From assembly GCA_041390465.1 (NCBI GenBank), contig JAWKPW010000012.1, positions 18,445-82,444 of the forward strand: 64,000 bases of DNA, read 5' to 3'. This document shows, piece after piece, positions 61,655 to 64,000 of this stretch (the first letter of the stretch is position 1; each line of letters starts with the position of its first letter). Source of the DNA: JAABRU01 sp041390465 (GTDB lineage: Bacteria > Desulfobacterota > Desulfobacteria > Desulfobacterales > Desulfococcaceae). The position numbers were made by a program, and so were the translations under genes. The notes under the pieces are model-generated. The model was not told the DNA's origin and searched no databases. It saw only the letters and a program-made list of their open reading frames with translations.

Positions 61655-61773
61655 TTTTTTTGTTCCTGTTTGTGCGGATTGCAGCGCAACGGTTTGAAGC
61701 AGCGCAGACACTGCGGATCAAATTTCAGGATAAGCATTTTGTTTCAGTTACATCTCCCGCATCAACGCCGGAT

Positions 61774-62050
61774 TCACACCCATACGGCAAATATCTGCTT
61801 GTCCCCAAACACAATATGTTCCTGCTTATATTCCTTTTTTCTGCTGAAATCATAAATCAGCAGATACCCCTGTTTCAGGGAATACATGTCAAGATAAGCA
61901 CTCAACTGCCGCAGTCCTTCCTGATGGGCTTTTGCGCCGTACCAGCGTTTGAATTCCAGCACAGCGTCTGCTTTGGTGTGTGATGACAATATCCATCCTG
62001 CGCTCATCCCCAGCATTCGGCTCCTTGAATTCAAATCCCCCCAGCAGCAG
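61774..62050 (-). pseudogene. C-terminal fragment of an AAA/PD-(D/E)XK family protein
   Basis: The frame encodes DAVLEFKRWYGAKAHQEGLR, then QLSAYLDMYSLKQGYLLIYD and FSRKKEY...FAVWV, the nuclease-fold C-terminus found after AAA ATPase domains in PF14516-like proteins. Just upstream the neighbouring frame encodes GFEFKEPNAGDERRMDIVIT, so a frameshift separates the two parts near 61970-61985. The ATPase part is absent, replaced by the TTAACCACAA repeats. Confidence 0.6.
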
Positions 62051-62070
62051 GATTGCATTTTTTTACATTT

Positions 62071-62163
62071 TTTTAACCACAAGGTTCACAAGGTGTTTCA
62101 CAAGGGACACAGGGTTTTCTCCGTGCACTTTGTGCATTCTCTGTGTCCTTTGTGGTTAAAAAA
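62071..62163. repeat. TTAACCACAA..TTGTGGTTAA element, copy 1
   Basis: TTTTAACCACAAGG and CCTTTGTGGTTAAAA are inverted ends of a 93-base element with internal CACAAGG/CTTTGTG repeats. It shares over 80 bases of similar sequence with copy 2 at 62271-62364. Confidence 0.75.
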
Positions 62164-62270
62164 GGCATCCCGGCACGCACAGTCCGGTGTCGTTGAATTT
62201 TTTGCGCATGGGAATTGTTTCCTTTCCGCCCTGTCCGCGGCTGCTATGTCCCTCAGCAGCAAGATTACAT

Positions 62271-62364
62271 TTTTTTAACCACAAGGTTCACAAGGTGTTT
62301 CACAAGGGACACAAGGTTTTCTCCGTGCACTTTGTGCATTCCTTGTGTCCTTTGTGGTTAAAAA
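62271..62364. repeat. TTAACCACAA..TTGTGGTTAA element, copy 2
   Basis: The same inverted ends and interior as copy 1. Both are preceded by CAGCAGCA and a GATTGCAT/GATTACAT stretch, so the duplicated unit is larger than the inverted-repeat element. Fragments occur at 31373, 34763, 37430 and 60806. Confidence 0.75.
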
Positions 62365-62539
62365 TGCACATGGCATTTCATGAATAATGGCAAATTTTGC
62401 ATCAGAAAGCAAGAAGATATGCAATGACAAGTCAGGCAGTTGCCGGAATCCCCTTTTTATCGGTCTGGCTTATCTGCCATTGACCTTATGAAAGAATTGT
62501 GCGATAAACCACAGTATTTTTTTATTTCAGGAGAAAAAC

Positions 62540-63676
62540 TTGGCACATTCTTTCACTCTTGTCTCAAAATCGGAAAACACAAAGGCACGTGCAGGCAAAC
62601 TGGAACTGCTTCACGGCACAGTGCATACGCCCATATTCATGCCGGTGGGAACTTTGGGGACTGTCAAGGCCCTGTCCCCGGAGGAACTCAAAGACGCCGG
62701 CGCGCAGATTATTCTGGGCAACACCTATCACCTGTACCTGCGTCCCGGAACAGAAGTCATTGATCTTTTTTCCGGACTTCACAGATTTATGAACTGGGAT
62801 CGCCCCATTCTCACCGACAGCGGCGGATTTCAGGTCTTTTCCCTTGCCAAACTCACGAAAATCACAGAAGAAGGGGCAAATTTTCAGTCCCATATTGACG
62901 GTTCCCGGCATCTGCTCACACCGGAAAAATCTGTGGAAGTGCAGATTTGTCTGGATTCGGACATTCTCATGTGTCTGGATCAGTGCATTCCGTATCCGGC
63001 AGAGGAAAAGCAGGCCAAAGATGCGCTGGAACTGACCACCCGATGGGCGCGGCGGTGCAAAAAGACCTGGGAGGAAAAAACCGGGCGGAAAAATGCTCTG
63101 TTCGGCATTGTGCAGGGCGGAATGTATGAGAATCTGCGCAGGCAGTCCGCAGAGCAGTTGGGGGAGATGGATTTTCCCGGATATGCGCTGGGCGGACTGA
63201 GTGTGGGGGAGCCAAAGGAAATGATGTATGATGTGGCGGAATATGCGCTGCCCCTGCTGCCCGATGACAAACCCAAATACATTATGGGAGTGGGTACTCC
63301 CGAAGATCTGGTGGAACTCACGGCGCGGGGCGCGGATATGTTTGACTGTGTCATGCCCAGCCGCAATGCGCGCAACGCGCAGTTGTTCACCCCTTGCGGA
63401 ACCCTGAATATCACCAATGCCCGTTTCCGCAGTGATACCGGCCCGGTGGACAGCAACTGCAACTGCTATACCTGCCGGAACTATTCCAGAGCCTATCTGC
63501 GGCATCTGTACCTGTCCAGAGAACTGCTTTCCTACCGGCTCAACACCATTCACAATATTCACTATTACCTGAATCTGATGAAAGACATGCGGGAGGCCAT
63601 CTGTGCAGGTGAATTTGAGCATTTCCGGAAAAAATTTCATGCGGATTTGAAAGAAGGCAAAAACAATGAGCATTGA
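62540..63676 (+). CDS. tgt: queuine tRNA-ribosyltransferase
   Basis: The 378-residue enzyme has the Tgt landmarks HTPIFMPVGTLGTVKALSPE, ILGNTYHLYLRPG, ILTDSGGFQVFSLAKLTKI, MCLDQCIPYP, FGIVQGGMYENLR, GYALGGLSVGEPKEMMYDVA and the zinc site CNCYTCRNYSRAYLRHL. It exchanges guanine-34 for preQ1 in tRNAs with GUN anticodons. The start is TTG at 62540, chosen because AGGAG lies 6 bases upstream and the N-terminus matches the family; no ATG fits. queH in the same window performs the last step of this pathway. The stop overlaps the exporter gene by 11 bases. Confidence 0.96.
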   Translation: MAHSFTLVSKSENTKARAGKLELLHGTVHTPIFMPVGTLGTVKALSPEELKDAGAQIILGNTYHLYLRPGTEVIDLFSGLHRFMNWDRPILTDSGGFQVFSLAKLTKITEEGANFQSHIDGSRHLLTPEKSVEVQICLDSDILMCLDQCIPYPAEEKQAKDALELTTRWARRCKKTWEEKTGRKNALFGIVQGGMYENLRRQSAEQLGEMDFPGYALGGLSVGEPKEMMYDVAEYALPLLPDDKPKYIMGVGTPEDLVELTARGADMFDCVMPSRNARNAQLFTPCGTLNITNARFRSDTGPVDSNCNCYTCRNYSRAYLRHLYLSRELLSYRLNTIHNIHYYLNLMKDMREAICAGEFEHFRKKFHADLKEGKNNEH

Positions 63677-64000
63677 ACTCTGGGCTGCCTTTTCCCTGGC
63701 TGCGGCAGTGATTCTGATTATACCCGGGCCGACCATCATTCTGGTGGTCAGTCAGGCCATTGTGCATGGCAGAAAATCTGTCGTTCCCCTTGTCATCGGT
63801 GTCATGTGCGGAGATTTTGCGGCCATGACGCTCTCCCTGCTGGGGTTGGGAGCGATTCTGTCTGTATCTGTCACGCTTTTTGCCATACTCAAATGGACTG
63901 GCGTGGGCTATCTGTTTTATCTGGGGATCCGGCTGTGGCGATCCGATCCGGAAAAAGCCAAAACCGCTTTGTCTGATGGAACCGTTTCCGGCAGATCCCT
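63666..64000 (+). CDS. LysE/RhtB-family exporter, 3' end outside window
   Basis: The first 111 residues show the LysE/RhtB start: MSIELWAAFSLAAAVILIIP then GPTIILVVSQAIVHGRKS, a hydrophobic hairpin, and LKWTGVGYLFYLGIRLWRSD. These proteins export amino acids such as lysine, arginine or threonine across the inner membrane. It begins inside the tgt stop region and is probably cotranscribed. The gene continues beyond 64000. Confidence 0.88.
   Translation, partial: MSIELWAAFSLAAAVILIIPGPTIILVVSQAIVHGRKSVVPLVIGVMCGDFAAMTLSLLGLGAILSVSVTLFAILKWTGVGYLFYLGIRLWRSDPEKAKTALSDGTVSGRS

Overview
The window looks like chromosome from a free-living Gram-negative bacterium of moderate GC content. A Desulfobacterota (Desulfobacteraceae-like) origin fits best: many envelope and adhesin genes, a partial branched-chain amino-acid transporter next to an acyl-CoA-ligase-like gene, QueH rather than QueG, a molybdate (mod) locus, and intergenic spaces packed with short inverted-repeat elements. 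This placement is inference from gene content; there is no rRNA or marker phylogeny here.

Layout. 1-12.7 kb (mostly minus strand): a J-domain protein, the type VI secretion ATPase ClpV, a VgrG spike, a large secreted cadherin/beta-helix protein, a frame-broken outer-membrane barrel, a lipoprotein and the start of another gene. 13-17 kb: a BMP-family binding protein, tRNA-Val(GAC), a small secreted protein, a cereblon-like CULT-domain protein and a second ABC-type binding protein. 17-20.2 kb: a decayed island with a truncated SNF2-type helicase, an IS110-family element, an orphan Phd-type antitoxin and a 5'-truncated second IS110 copy whose end falls exactly in the aroC stop codon. 20-26 kb: aroC and livM-livG-livF plus a PaaK-like ligase. 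26-34 kb: a GAF-PilB/GspE ATPase, an M48 protease with TPRs, queH, maf and rtcB. 35-41.4 kb: MoxR/DUF58 and a signalling module (REC-histidine kinase, TonB receptor, YfiR-like protein). 41.4-45 kb: tandem inverted-repeat elements and a multiply frameshifted MmeI-like restriction-modification gene. 45-52.4 kb: a 1638-residue DUF4347/cadherin adhesin behind a TolC-type lipoprotein that also carries a rubredoxin-like zinc/iron ribbon and a SPOR domain. 52.5-58 kb: a membrane-bound aminopropyltransferase with a DUF350 protein and a lipoprotein, then tsaE-lysC. 58.5-61.7 kb: mop, modB, modA, modC. 62-64 kb: repeats, tgt and a LysE-type exporter cut by the window end.

Themes. Housekeeping genes are intact, while several accessory genes (barrel, helicase, MmeI-like enzyme, IS110 copy, nuclease-fold fragment) carry frameshifts, often at short homopolymers; this is either real decay or residual assembly error. 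At least six families of short inverted-repeat elements sit in intergenic gaps, often beside start or stop codons. The strongest candidates for new biology are the TolC-rubredoxin-SPOR fusion with its DUF4347 adhesin, the bacterial CULT protein with a complete tri-tryptophan cage, the kinase/TonB/YfiR module, the T6SS-linked J-protein, and the structured promoter-led leader at about 25.84-26.2 kb.
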